A stretch of DNA of 64,000 nt from Sulfurimonas xiamenensis (GCF_009258045.1 NZ_CP041166.1:434001-498000), one strand, 5' to 3'. Positions 16,488 through 24,542 are shown, counted from the stretch's first letter. The notes: generated by a model not told the origin, from the letters alone. Numbers and translations: made by a program.

Positions 16488-17264
16488 ATGGAAGAAATAA
16501 AAATAAATTTAGTCTATGGAGGAATATATGATATTATTAAATGTTATATATTAAATAAAAATAATATAAATCTCAAAGCAAAGCAAGAAGAATTTAAAGA
16601 TAACCATTCTCTACTTGATAATGTAGCAATATTTCTAAGAGTCTTAGATAAAAACTTATTGGATATTCAAGCTACATATAGTGAAAACTATAACTGTTTA
16701 CAAGAAACTGAATTAATTATAAATGATAATATTAAACAAATCAGTGATTTGGAACAAAATATAAATCAATTATTAGAACAAAACAATCCAAAAATTGATG
16801 GATGGGATTTAAATATTCCAACACTTAGATTTTCTGCCCAGAGTGTATATTTTGTTGAAAAAACAAGTGATTCAAAAACATTAGAAGCTATATTGCATAA
16901 AATTGAAAATTTTCAGAGCAAATTATTAACTAATTATGGAAAATATGATGGTTGCATGAAGGAGGATAATTTAGTGATAAAATCTGGTTCGTATTTTGAA
17001 TATTTTACTCTTAGTGATTCACTATTAGCCCTCACAGCAAAAACATTGAAAAAACTAGAAGAGTATATTAAATACGAAAAAGACCAAGAAAAAAACAATC
17101 AAAAACTTTATGAAGTATTAAATAATGTTGTAATTGATATTGGAAAACTCTACAATCTAGATAATAAATTTTTAACAATTATTATTAATGATGTTAGAAA
17201 ATTTTTAGGTATAGAGAATAAAATAAAAAATACAAAAAAAGAGTTAGAAGCTATTATTTTATAA
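16488..17264 (+). CDS. Coiled-coil protein, fourth gene of the module
   Basis: 258 aa. No family recognised. It is soluble, helical and rich in Asn/Lys/Glu, with coiled-coil stretches at about 25-105 and 195-258. A central block has GWDLNIPTLRFSAQSVYF (near 102-120). It follows the 505-aa gene by 35 nt and ends 1 nt before the next gene. By position it is a partner or immunity-like component of the module. Confidence 0.55.
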   Translation: MEEIKINLVYGGIYDIIKCYILNKNNINLKAKQEEFKDNHSLLDNVAIFLRVLDKNLLDIQATYSENYNCLQETELIINDNIKQISDLEQNINQLLEQNNPKIDGWDLNIPTLRFSAQSVYFVEKTSDSKTLEAILHKIENFQSKLLTNYGKYDGCMKEDNLVIKSGSYFEYFTLSDSLLALTAKTLKKLEEYIKYEKDQEKNNQKLYEVLNNVVIDIGKLYNLDNKFLTIIINDVRKFLGIENKIKNTKKELEAIIL

Positions 17265-17265
17265 A

Positions 17266-17697
17266 ATGATAAAAATGAGTGAAGATAATCATATCCAAAA
17301 AGCCAAAAAGATTTTAGAAAAAAATAGACACTATGGATTTTTTAAAACTCATCTTTATGACTTTAATGTAATCAACAATTACAAAGGATTTGAAAACTTA
17401 GATTCTTTTTTTGATGATGAACTTTATGATAGTAGTAATAAACCACATTTTAATCTCTCTTATACCTGCTGGTTTGTCGTTGTATGTGTTTTGGGTGATT
17501 TTGGCGATGATTGGAGTGAATTTGAAAATGATAAAGATGGATTTATTTATGATTATGAGTATATAAAAAAGCATCATCTTTCAAAAGTTTTTTGTGAGTT
17601 AAAAGAGTTCTTTTTAGCATATAAAATACTTTGTAAAGACACAGAAGATAATAATAGTTTATGGTATGAAAATGTACCTAAAAACTTGAAGTTTTGA
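17266..17697 (+). CDS. Unknown 143-aa acidic protein
   Basis: No family recognised. It is rich in Asp, Phe and Tyr, with one hydrophobic stretch (SYTCWFVVVCVLGDFGDDW, about 66-84) that could be a membrane segment or a buried core strand. It begins 1 nt after the coiled-coil gene (a second ATG is at 17275), so it is in the same transcript. It precedes the FRG gene by 25 nt. Confidence 0.55.
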   Translation: MIKMSEDNHIQKAKKILEKNRHYGFFKTHLYDFNVINNYKGFENLDSFFDDELYDSSNKPHFNLSYTCWFVVVCVLGDFGDDWSEFENDKDGFIYDYEYIKKHHLSKVFCELKEFFLAYKILCKDTEDNNSLWYENVPKNLKF

Positions 17698-17722
17698 TAA
17701 GGTATTTATTTAGGAGAATATT

Positions 17723-18733
17723 TTGCAAAAAGATATCCAAACATTAGATCAATATTCTATAATGTTATGTGATGATACACTTATCAATCATTTTGGATGT
17801 CACAGCACACCACGAAAAGATGCTTTATTCCCTCTCAAAGTAAATGATAACGAATGTTTACTTTTACCAGCTCCAGAGTTTTCGGCATTTTTATATCGTG
17901 GGCAAAATGAATATTTTGAAGTTTGTAAACCAACACTTTCAAGAAAAATGGCTGCATCAGACAAGCTAAAATCAATCTTGCAAAAGATAGAGTTTTTATC
18001 TACTATTAAAACATACCCTTTGACTAAGATTTTTCAAACGAAATATTTTCTAGAGCGGTACCCTGATGTCCCTAACTATAAACTCAAAATAGACTATGAA
18101 GCAATAGCTCAACACTACGAGTTTAAAACAAATCATTTGGATTTTTCAAGAGATAAAGAAGTGGCAATGTTCTTTATGACTTGCAGTTATGATCCTAAAA
18201 ATAAAAAGTTTACTCCTATAAGTGATGATTCCATGGGCGTGATGTATTCTTATGATTTTAAATTAGGGATTTTACAAAATATACACTCTATAAATCCTAT
18301 TGGTTTTCAGCCATATTCTAGACCTGATAAACAAAAGGCTTTTTCAATAGTTTTCAACAAAAATCTAAACTTTAACGATTTTGATTTTGTGCAAAAAGAA
18401 GAGATAAAACTTACAAAAGAACTTTGTGAAAAATACTATGATATGTTTGAAGGAGGTGCAAAACTTTTCCCAAAAGATGAGATAAGCGAACTAGCCTATG
18501 AGATACAAAATAGTAACTTTATCTCAAAAGATACTATTGAATTTTACTCTCAAACTTCAAAAATTTCTAAAAAAATGATAGTGAAATCTTTAGAACAAAA
18601 TGGTATTTCAATTACTGATAATAAATATCGTTTCAATATCTCAGATATGGAAAAGTTTAATAAAAACTTGCAAAATATTATAAATGATTTGGAAAATAGA
18701 ATAAGTCCAAGAGGAATAGTATATCCATTATAA
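17723..18733 (+). CDS. FRG-domain protein
   Basis: 336 aa, TTG start with TTAGGAGAA upstream. The N-terminal part shows the FRG signature: FLYRGQ (57-61), then P-x-L-x-R (70-74) and QHYEFKTNHLDFSRD (130-144), followed by an MFFM helix. FRG domains are ADP-ribosyltransferase-like folds of unsettled activity that recur in toxin and phage-defence loci. The C-terminal part is helical. It lies downstream of the WYL-controlled module and may be its effector, or a separate cassette. The structured RNA region begins just after it. Confidence 0.75.
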   Translation: MQKDIQTLDQYSIMLCDDTLINHFGCHSTPRKDALFPLKVNDNECLLLPAPEFSAFLYRGQNEYFEVCKPTLSRKMAASDKLKSILQKIEFLSTIKTYPLTKIFQTKYFLERYPDVPNYKLKIDYEAIAQHYEFKTNHLDFSRDKEVAMFFMTCSYDPKNKKFTPISDDSMGVMYSYDFKLGILQNIHSINPIGFQPYSRPDKQKAFSIVFNKNLNFNDFDFVQKEEIKLTKELCEKYYDMFEGGAKLFPKDEISELAYEIQNSNFISKDTIEFYSQTSKISKKMIVKSLEQNGISITDNKYRFNISDMEKFNKNLQNIINDLENRISPRGIVYPL

Positions 18734-18739
18734 AAAGGT

Positions 18740-18817
18740 TGTCAATAACGGTATTGACAGTCAAAAAGAATTAAAGAAATTTAGATTTTTCAAGACATAA
18801 ATTTAAGTAAAATCTAA
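18740..18817 (+). terminator. Two hairpins after the FRG gene
   Basis: TGTCAATA (18740-18747) pairs with TATTGACA (18752-18759) around a 4-nt loop, 6 nt after the FRG stop. TTAGATTTT (18781-18789) pairs with AAAATCTAA (18809-18817). Neither is followed by a good T tract on the plus strand, so termination is possible but not certain. They may instead be the 5' part of the structured RNA. Confidence 0.4.
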
Positions 18818-18840
18818 AAAAACATACTTTAAAATTTTGA

Positions 18841-19326
18841 TGTACGTTGCAAGTTTTTGAGGACAAGCGACTACACTTGAAGTAAAAGATTGTTCAAGAA
18901 AATGATGAATAAAAGAATAAGAAAGTCGTGCAAGGAGTAAACGGCTTTGTGAATAGATTAAATTAATATAGATAAGCTGAATGCTTACGAAACAACAAAA
19001 AATATAATGAATATGAGATAAACAATGCTAGTTGTATCTCATGGAATGTGAAAATGAGAGTAGAGATGAGTCTACCACCAGTTTGCTAGCGACTGTTAAA
19101 AGATTGTTTGATAGAGTAACAATCGTGAAATTCATGATTATGAATGAAAAAATATTTCATAGGATAATTAAAATATACTAGTTTAATTATCTCTTCAAAT
19201 GGATGCAATGAGAGGTAGAAGTACACCTACCTAAAGTTTACTAGTGACTTTGTATATGAAAATCAACAAATGCTTAAATGAAAGAACCGCATCTTTTGCT
19301 TCTTAAATTAATTTTTAGGAAAAAAT
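18841..19326 (+). ncRNA. Structured non-coding region with two tandem RNA units
   Basis: About 490 nt contain no plausible gene but dense secondary structure. Unit 1 (19015-19095) has a long hairpin whose loop holds GCTAG, then GTAGA/TCTAC, then CAGT/ACTG whose loop holds CTAGC. Unit 2 (19163-19251), 148 nt downstream, repeats the order with different bases: a 10-bp hairpin with ACTAG in the loop, AGGTAG/CTACCT, and AAAGT/ACTTT with CTAGT in the loop. Stems and the possible loop-loop pairing change in compensating fashion. A degenerate partial copy (AGCGACT, then TAAAAGATTGTT) may lie at 18867-18896. The block sits just upstream of the excisionase-like gene. Confidence 0.55.
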
Positions 19327-19611
19327 ATGCAAAAAGATAACAATTACAAAGTTGATAGTGATATAAAAGTAGAGGTGGTTTCTGATATTGATAAAAATAC
19401 AACAGAAGAAACTAAACGCGAGGAATATTCTCGAAAACAGGCGGCATACAAGCTCGGAATAAGTATTTCAACTTTAGATAGGTTGATAAAAAAAGGTGAT
19501 GCAAGATTATTACCTAGGTATTATAAAATAGGTTCACAGTACAGATTTTTGAAGAAGTCGGTGGAAGAATTTAAAGAAAATAATCCCTACTATATTGGGA
19601 GAGTTATATGA
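19327..19611 (+). CDS. Excisionase-like helix-turn-helix protein (HTH_17/AlpA type)
   Basis: 94 aa. Residues about 35-85 form a MerR-like winged helix: YSRKQAAYKLGISISTLDRL followed by KIGSQYRFLKKSVEEF. Such proteins act as excisionases or as activators of element genes. A good ribosome binding site (TTAGGAAAA) precedes the ATG. It overlaps the DUF3987 gene by 4 nt (ATGA), and the pair lies at the right end of the element, opposite the integrase. Confidence 0.8.
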   Translation: MQKDNNYKVDSDIKVEVVSDIDKNTTEETKREEYSRKQAAYKLGISISTLDRLIKKGDARLLPRYYKIGSQYRFLKKSVEEFKENNPYYIGRVI

Positions 19612-21026
19612 GTCAGTTACAAAACTGGCTCATAAAAAATCATGAGCCTGAGAGTGATAAGTCTAGCCCAATTTTATCAAAAATACCATCAAATTTAGTA
19701 GGTTTGATAGGAGTTGCAGATAAAAAAACTTTTGTTTCTACGGATGTATTAGCTATCACATCATTAAGTGTCTTAGCTCCGCTTTGCAGTGGAATCAAGC
19801 TTTTTCGAAATCTTGATGATATAGATGGCGATAGAGTAGTGGTATATGTGGCTTCATTTTTTAGAAGTGGCGGAGGGAAGACAAGTGCTGTAAACCTTTT
19901 AAAAGATGCTTTTTTGGGTTGGTTAGATGAATACTATGCTACCAAGTACCACGCAAGTGAAAAGTTAAAAGAAGAGCTTGAAAAAGAGTTAGAAGTTTGT
20001 AAAGATACTCAGCAGAAAAGGCTTCTGATCAAAAAACTCAATATTTTGAAAAGTGGTGTAGATGTTTTTATCCCAAATGCTACAGAAGCAGGGCTTAAAG
20101 AGAGTTTGAAAAATGGATCTACTCCCTTAATAACTTTGGATAATTTGGGTAAAATGATTGGTATTGCCAAAAGAAATGAGCATGTAGGGCAACTTCTTAA
20201 GATGGTTGATGAGATCTTTGATAGTGCAAATTTCTCGACAAATAGAACACTTTCGCAAGGAAGAACTCAAAATATCAAGATAGGTGGATTAGGGCTTTAT
20301 GCTGCTTCCACCTTAGGTAATTCTGGGCTTTCATCAAAGATGATCTACGAGGGTTTGGAAGATGGTCTGTTAAATCGATTTTTGATTGTATTTCAGCAAG
20401 AAATCGAGAAAAATATACCGTTTGAAAAGTATCTGAGTAAAGAAGAGCTAAAAGAGTTTGTAATCTTTGCAAAAAAGTTTTATGTTTATGCTTCTAAACA
20501 TAATTTACTTCTTAGTGAAGAGGCAAAACTAGAGGCTATAAAGTTCAATGCAAAAATTAGCAAAGAGTTTAGAACAAAATATTCTATAGGGGATGAAACA
20601 TCTGGATTTAGCTCAAGAAGTATCACGATGCTTTATCGGATCGCTATTATTTTTCATATTACTGAAAAATGTGAAACGGAGTCCTTTGAGAATATCGAAG
20701 CACTACTTGACAAAACTGTGAGTTTTGATAGAGAAATGATTTTGCTATCAAAAGAGACAATGTTAAGTGCGATTGACTTTTTTGACTATGTAAAAAAAGA
20801 ACATACATTTAAAATTTTGGATGTTGCAAATCAAAATAGCAGAAAATCAGCTTCTCAAAAGGTGTTAGAGTCGATCCAACGGTTGTGTGAAAAAAATAAA
20901 CACTGCACTGTTCGTGAGATTACTCAATCATCAAGGATAGCTCAAAAAGATGGACTTTTACAGATACTTGATGACCTTTTGTTGATTGAAAAGATTAAAA
21001 AAGAGGGTGAATTTTACACAGTTTAA
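19608..21026 (+). CDS. DUF3987-type P-loop protein, putative replication protein of the element
   Basis: 472 aa. A P-loop-like FRSGGGKTS lies at 85-93 and an acidic TLDNLG at about 175-180. The overall layout is that of DUF3987 proteins, which are often found in phage satellites and integrative elements beside AlpA-like regulators and are thought to be primase/helicase-like. The C-terminal 80 residues look like a winged-helix. The direct biochemical role is unproven. It is translationally coupled to the excisionase-like gene and is the last gene before the right attachment site. Confidence 0.7.
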   Translation: MSQLQNWLIKNHEPESDKSSPILSKIPSNLVGLIGVADKKTFVSTDVLAITSLSVLAPLCSGIKLFRNLDDIDGDRVVVYVASFFRSGGGKTSAVNLLKDAFLGWLDEYYATKYHASEKLKEELEKELEVCKDTQQKRLLIKKLNILKSGVDVFIPNATEAGLKESLKNGSTPLITLDNLGKMIGIAKRNEHVGQLLKMVDEIFDSANFSTNRTLSQGRTQNIKIGGLGLYAASTLGNSGLSSKMIYEGLEDGLLNRFLIVFQQEIEKNIPFEKYLSKEELKEFVIFAKKFYVYASKHNLLLSEEAKLEAIKFNAKISKEFRTKYSIGDETSGFSSRSITMLYRIAIIFHITEKCETESFENIEALLDKTVSFDREMILLSKETMLSAIDFFDYVKKEHTFKILDVANQNSRKSASQKVLESIQRLCEKNKHCTVREITQSSRIAQKDGLLQILDDLLLIEKIKKEGEFYTV

Positions 21027-21044
21027 TTCAACACACAACAAATG

Positions 21045-21073
21045 CTCAAAAGCCTTGTATCTTGGCTTTTGAG
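21045..21073 (+). terminator. Strong hairpin after the DUF3987 gene
   Basis: CTCAAAAGCC (21045-21054) pairs with GGCTTTTGAG (21064-21073) around a 9-nt loop, and outer bases ACAACA and TGTTGT can extend it past a bulge. It lies 19 nt after the stop. It is followed by TGTTGTTTG rather than a pure T run, so it is a probable but imperfect terminator of the element's last operon. Confidence 0.5.
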
Positions 21074-21109
21074 TGTTGTTTGATATGGTTTCAACATTTT
21101 CAACAAAAG

Positions 21110-21350
21110 TGATTGTTGAAGAGCGTTGAATACTCCTTTGCAACACTTTTTCCCCTTATTTACTTGCCTAATGAAAATTGTTGAATGTTGAACACATAGG
21201 GTAGATTTAATTCAAAAAACATTCAAGAAAGGGTATAATATACCCTAATTTATCCATAAGGGTAGATTTTGGGTAGAAATCCACTATTTAAGAAAATTTA
21301 TAAAGTTTGAAAACCCTTTGTTTTAGGGGTTTGTTAGGGAAAAATATAAG
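21110..21350 (+). promoter_or_regulatory. Right end of the element: arm-type repeats, palindrome and outward promoter for trpG
   Basis: The region holds GGGTAGA copies at about 21199, 21260 and 21271 that match the left-end pair. It also holds the 15-nt palindrome GGGTATAATATACCC (21231-21245), whose centre is a -10-like TATAAT, and several GTTGAA/TTCAAC inverted repeats (21093-21195). AGGGA at 21336-21340 is a new ribosome binding site 10 nt before trpG. Because insertion separated trpG from its own promoter, this end probably supplies transcription and translation signals. Confidence 0.5.
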
Positions 21351-21920
21351 ATGATTTTAATGATAGATAATTATGACAGCTTTACATATAATATTGTGCA
21401 ATATTGCAGAGAATTAGGAGCTGATCTTAAGATTATTAGAAATGATGAATTGAGCGTTGAAGAGATAGAAGCTCTAAAACCTGAAAAAATCATTATATCA
21501 CCAGGTCCTGCAACTCCTGATGATGCGGGTGTTACGCTTCAAGTAATAGAGCATTTTAAAGATAAAGTCCCTATTTTGGGAATTTGTCTCGGTCATCAAA
21601 GTATTGCACAGGCTTTTGGAGCAAAAGTTGTTCGTGCCAAAAATATGATGCATGGCAAAACCTCTACCATGAAAAGAACAAAAGAGTGTGAAATATTTAA
21701 AAATATTCCAGAAGAGTTTATTGCAACTAGATATCACTCTTTAATAGTAGATAAAAACTCACTTCCGAGTGAGATAGAACCAACAGCGTATAGCACGGAT
21801 GACAATGAGATAATGGCACTAAAAGTTAAAGGTAAAGAGATATACGGTGTTCAGTTTCATCCTGAATCTATAATGAGCCAATATGGGCATGAAATAATAG
21901 GAAATTTTTTAAAAATATGA
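21351..21920 (+). CDS. trpG: Anthranilate/aminodeoxychorismate synthase glutaminase subunit
   Basis: 189-aa class I glutamine amidotransferase. The nucleophile elbow GICLGHQS carries Cys79, with His170 and Glu172 in VQFHPES completing the triad. It releases ammonia from glutamine for TrpE (tryptophan) and possibly PabB (folate); many bacteria share one subunit. The first 24 nt form the right attachment site of the 18-kb element. The reading frame is fully restored, so the gene is probably functional but driven by element-borne signals. The next gene overlaps its stop by 4 nt. Confidence 0.92.
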   Translation: MILMIDNYDSFTYNIVQYCRELGADLKIIRNDELSVEEIEALKPEKIIISPGPATPDDAGVTLQVIEHFKDKVPILGICLGHQSIAQAFGAKVVRAKNMMHGKTSTMKRTKECEIFKNIPEEFIATRYHSLIVDKNSLPSEIEPTAYSTDDNEIMALKVKGKEIYGVQFHPESIMSQYGHEIIGNFLKI

Positions 21921-23110
21921 GTATTAGATACATCTTGTTCTTTATTTTAGGATTAGATGCATTTGTTCTTGTATTTCAGACTAATGAATTGTCCATATCT
22001 TATAATGAGGCGCTCTTATTAAGTGGTGATTTTTCGTTTTTGCAACTTTTTATAAATAGCTCAATTATGCTATTTGGGCAGAATGATTTTGCTTTACGCT
22101 TGCCTATGATAATTTTGCATCTATTTAGTGCACTGCTTTTGTTTAAAATATCTAAAAACTATATAAAAATTGAAAGAAATAGGATTTGGCTGCTTTTAAT
22201 TTTTATCCTGTTACCTGGGGTTATAAGCTCAGCTATTATAGTTAATAGTGCTGGCTTGATTTTGTTTGGATTGTTGCTTTTTGTATACTTATATGAAAAT
22301 TATTCCATAAAATATAGTTATGTTTTACTTTTATTTTATATGTTCATTGATGGCAGTTTTGTAGTTCTTTTTATGGCACTTGCACTTTTTTCTTTGTATA
22401 AAAAAGAGAAAACATTTTTTTTATTTAATCTTATATTGCTTTTAACATCACTCTCTATTTACGGCATTGACACACATGGCGCGCCAAAAGGATATTTTTT
22501 AGATTCTATCGGAATATACGCAGCAATATTTTCTCCAATCATTTTTATATATCTTTTTTATACACTATACAGAAGATATTTAACTAAAGATTTTGATATA
22601 TTGTGGTTTATTGCAACTACAGCACTTATTTTATCACTTCTTTTGTCATTTAGGCAGCGTGTTGCCATAGAACATTTTGCACCCTATGTAATACTTGCAC
22701 TTCCGCTTATTGCACAAACTTTTGAACATTCATATAGGGTTCGTTTAAATATATTTAGAAAAAAATATAGATGGGCATTTGGTGTATCTTTAATATTCTT
22801 ATTGATAAATAGTTCAGTCGTATTTTTCAATAAATATCTATATCATATAATAGAAGATCCAAAAAAACACTTCTCTTATAAAATGCATGTTGCAAAAGAG
22901 TTGGCAGAAGAGCTTAAAAAAAGAGATATATATTGTGTCAAAAGCGATACTAAAATGGCAAAAAGGTTAGAATTTTATGGTGTAACAAATTGCTACAACT
23001 ATTTAATTCAAGAGAATCCTTTAGATTCTATTCATCCAAACAATGTAACAATTAGTTACAAAAATGTAATTGTTTATTCTGCTAATGTTACGAAAATAAA
23101 CATAAATTAA
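21917..23110 (+). CDS. Multi-span membrane glycosyltransferase-like protein (GT39/ArnT type)
   Basis: 397 aa with about nine to ten transmembrane segments. The N-terminal periplasmic loop begins SISYNEALLLSGD with an acidic residue, and FALRLPMIILHLFSALLLF follows. Both features are typical of the dolichol-phosphate-mannose/ArnT-like fold, which moves a sugar from a polyprenyl lipid to protein or lipid A. The acceptor is not evident. It overlaps trpG by 4 nt and precedes the ATP-citrate lyase operon by about 90 nt. Confidence 0.65.
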   Translation: MSIRYILFFILGLDAFVLVFQTNELSISYNEALLLSGDFSFLQLFINSSIMLFGQNDFALRLPMIILHLFSALLLFKISKNYIKIERNRIWLLLIFILLPGVISSAIIVNSAGLILFGLLLFVYLYENYSIKYSYVLLLFYMFIDGSFVVLFMALALFSLYKKEKTFFLFNLILLLTSLSIYGIDTHGAPKGYFLDSIGIYAAIFSPIIFIYLFYTLYRRYLTKDFDILWFIATTALILSLLLSFRQRVAIEHFAPYVILALPLIAQTFEHSYRVRLNIFRKKYRWAFGVSLIFLLINSSVVFFNKYLYHIIEDPKKHFSYKMHVAKELAEELKKRDIYCVKSDTKMAKRLEFYGVTNCYNYLIQENPLDSIHPNNVTISYKNVIVYSANVTKININ

Positions 23111-23198
23111 ATCTATATAGTAGTTAATCTATAGAAATAGCCTTAGATTGATTTTCATGTGATACCATTTTATAAAATATTAAAAACAGGGAGTTGCA

Positions 23199-24533
23199 AT
23201 GGCTCAAAAAGCAATTAGGGAATTTGACGCTAAGTCAATTTTAGCTAAGCATTGGGATAAGTATTTTCCAGGTTTTACTTATGCATATGAAACAGTTTTG
23301 GTTCAAAATGGATCAGAGCTAAAGAAAGCTGCAAAAGAAAAAACATGGTTAAAAGAAAAAGCATTAGTTGCTAAACCAGATATGCTATTTGGTAAAAGAG
23401 GAAAGAATGGTTTGGTTCTGTTTAAAGATGCTAAGCCGGGCGATGTATCTTTAGCAAAAGCATCATCTTGGATTGATGAAAAATCTTCTGAAAAACAATC
23501 AGTTTATTTTTCATTTGACGGCGACACTCCAACAGGCGAAGCAAAAGTTGATATGCTTACTCACTTTGTCGTTGAGCCGTTTACTCCACACTCTCAAGAA
23601 GAGGAGTACTATATCTCTGCTACATGTGTCGGGGATGATGATGTTCTTTACATGTCTGCTGAGGGCGGTATGGAAGTTGAAGAGAATTGGGATAAAGTTA
23701 TAGAAGTATCATTTCCAATTACTGCAACTGAAGAAGAGATCGCTGATAAGATTAGAAAAAACATTCCTAAAGATGTTGCAAAAAATGATAAAGAAGCGTT
23801 TGCAGAGTTCGCGATAGGCTTCTTTAAAGCTTACAGAGAGTTAAATTTTGCATACCTAGAGATCAACCCGTTTGTTTTACAAGGCAAAAAAGTTGAGCTT
23901 TTAGATATGGTTGCAAAACTTGATGATACTGCCGGATTTATGATGAGAGAGCAATGGGGTGATGTTGATTATCCAACTTCATTTGGTATGGAAGAAAAAT
24001 CTCCTGAAGTTTTAGCTATCGAAGATGCAGACAGCAAATCAGGTGCTTCGCTAAAACTTACGATTCTTAAGCCAGAGGCTAGAATCTGGACAATGGTTGC
24101 AGGTGGTGGTGCATCAGTTGTTTACGCTGATACAATTGCTGATTTCGCAGGTATTGAAGATCTTGCAAACTATGGTGAATATTCGGGCGGACCAACTACA
24201 GGTGAGACAAAGTTTTATGCTGAGACAATTTTAGATCTTATGACAAGAGAAAAAGATCCAAAAGGCAGAGATAAAGTTCTTATTATCGGTGGTGCGATTG
24301 CAAACTTTACAGATGTTGCAAAAACATTTACAGGTATTATACAGGCATTTGAAAATTATGCTGAAAAAATGAAAGAAGTGGGCATAAAAATTTATGTAAG
24401 ACGCGGTGGACCAAATTATGAAAAAGGTCTTAAAGATATTAAAGAAGCTGCTGACAAATTAGGTCTTTACATAGAAGTTTATGGACCAGAAACACATGTG
24501 ACAGATATTGTTCGTATGGCACTGGCTAAGTAA
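23199..24533 (+). CDS. aclB: ATP-citrate lyase, beta (small) subunit
   Basis: 444 aa. It begins with AIREFDAKSILAKHW and carries an ATP-grasp/succinyl-CoA-synthetase-beta-like fold, with YLEINPFVL near 220-228 and GGGASVVYAD near 304-313. With AclA it cleaves citrate with ATP and CoA to acetyl-CoA and oxaloacetate, which closes the reductive TCA cycle for CO2 fixation. AGGGAG precedes the ATG and aclA follows after 9 nt. The subunit order (aclB then aclA) matches the bacterial two-subunit enzyme. Confidence 0.95.
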   Translation: MAQKAIREFDAKSILAKHWDKYFPGFTYAYETVLVQNGSELKKAAKEKTWLKEKALVAKPDMLFGKRGKNGLVLFKDAKPGDVSLAKASSWIDEKSSEKQSVYFSFDGDTPTGEAKVDMLTHFVVEPFTPHSQEEEYYISATCVGDDDVLYMSAEGGMEVEENWDKVIEVSFPITATEEEIADKIRKNIPKDVAKNDKEAFAEFAIGFFKAYRELNFAYLEINPFVLQGKKVELLDMVAKLDDTAGFMMREQWGDVDYPTSFGMEEKSPEVLAIEDADSKSGASLKLTILKPEARIWTMVAGGGASVVYADTIADFAGIEDLANYGEYSGGPTTGETKFYAETILDLMTREKDPKGRDKVLIIGGAIANFTDVAKTFTGIIQAFENYAEKMKEVGIKIYVRRGGPNYEKGLKDIKEAADKLGLYIEVYGPETHVTDIVRMALAK

Positions 24534-24542
24534 GGAGAAAAA

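Larger units (their letters stand above)
3340..21374. mobile_element. 18-kb integrative element inserted at the trpG start codon
   Basis: The element is bounded by a duplicated stretch of the trpG 5' end. The left copy at 3340-3363 and the right copy at 21351-21374 share 22 of 24 bases (core ATGATTTTAATGAT). The left copy reads MILMIDNY and then stops after 11 codons; the right copy continues into the full trpG. Inside lie a tyrosine integrase at the left end, AbiE-like toxin-antitoxin genes, regulators, a WYL-controlled module, an FRG protein, and an HTH/excisionase plus DUF3987 pair at the right end. No type IV secretion or relaxase genes are seen. This fits a satellite-like or mobilisable element. 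The insertion distance is 18,011 bp. Confidence 0.85.

Noticed and set aside
18841-19326. CRISPR array in the repeated non-coding region
   Set aside because: There are only two or three diverged units of 80-90 nt with no identical short repeats or regular spacers, and no cas genes nearby.
18841-19326. Group II intron, retron or classical ToxIN-type RNA
   Set aside because: No reverse transcriptase or ToxN-like gene is adjacent, and the units are longer than the known ToxI repeats. A distant relation to RNA antitoxins cannot be excluded.
3340-21374. Integrative and conjugative element with its own transfer genes
   Set aside because: No relaxase, coupling protein or VirB-like gene is recognisable in the 18 kb.
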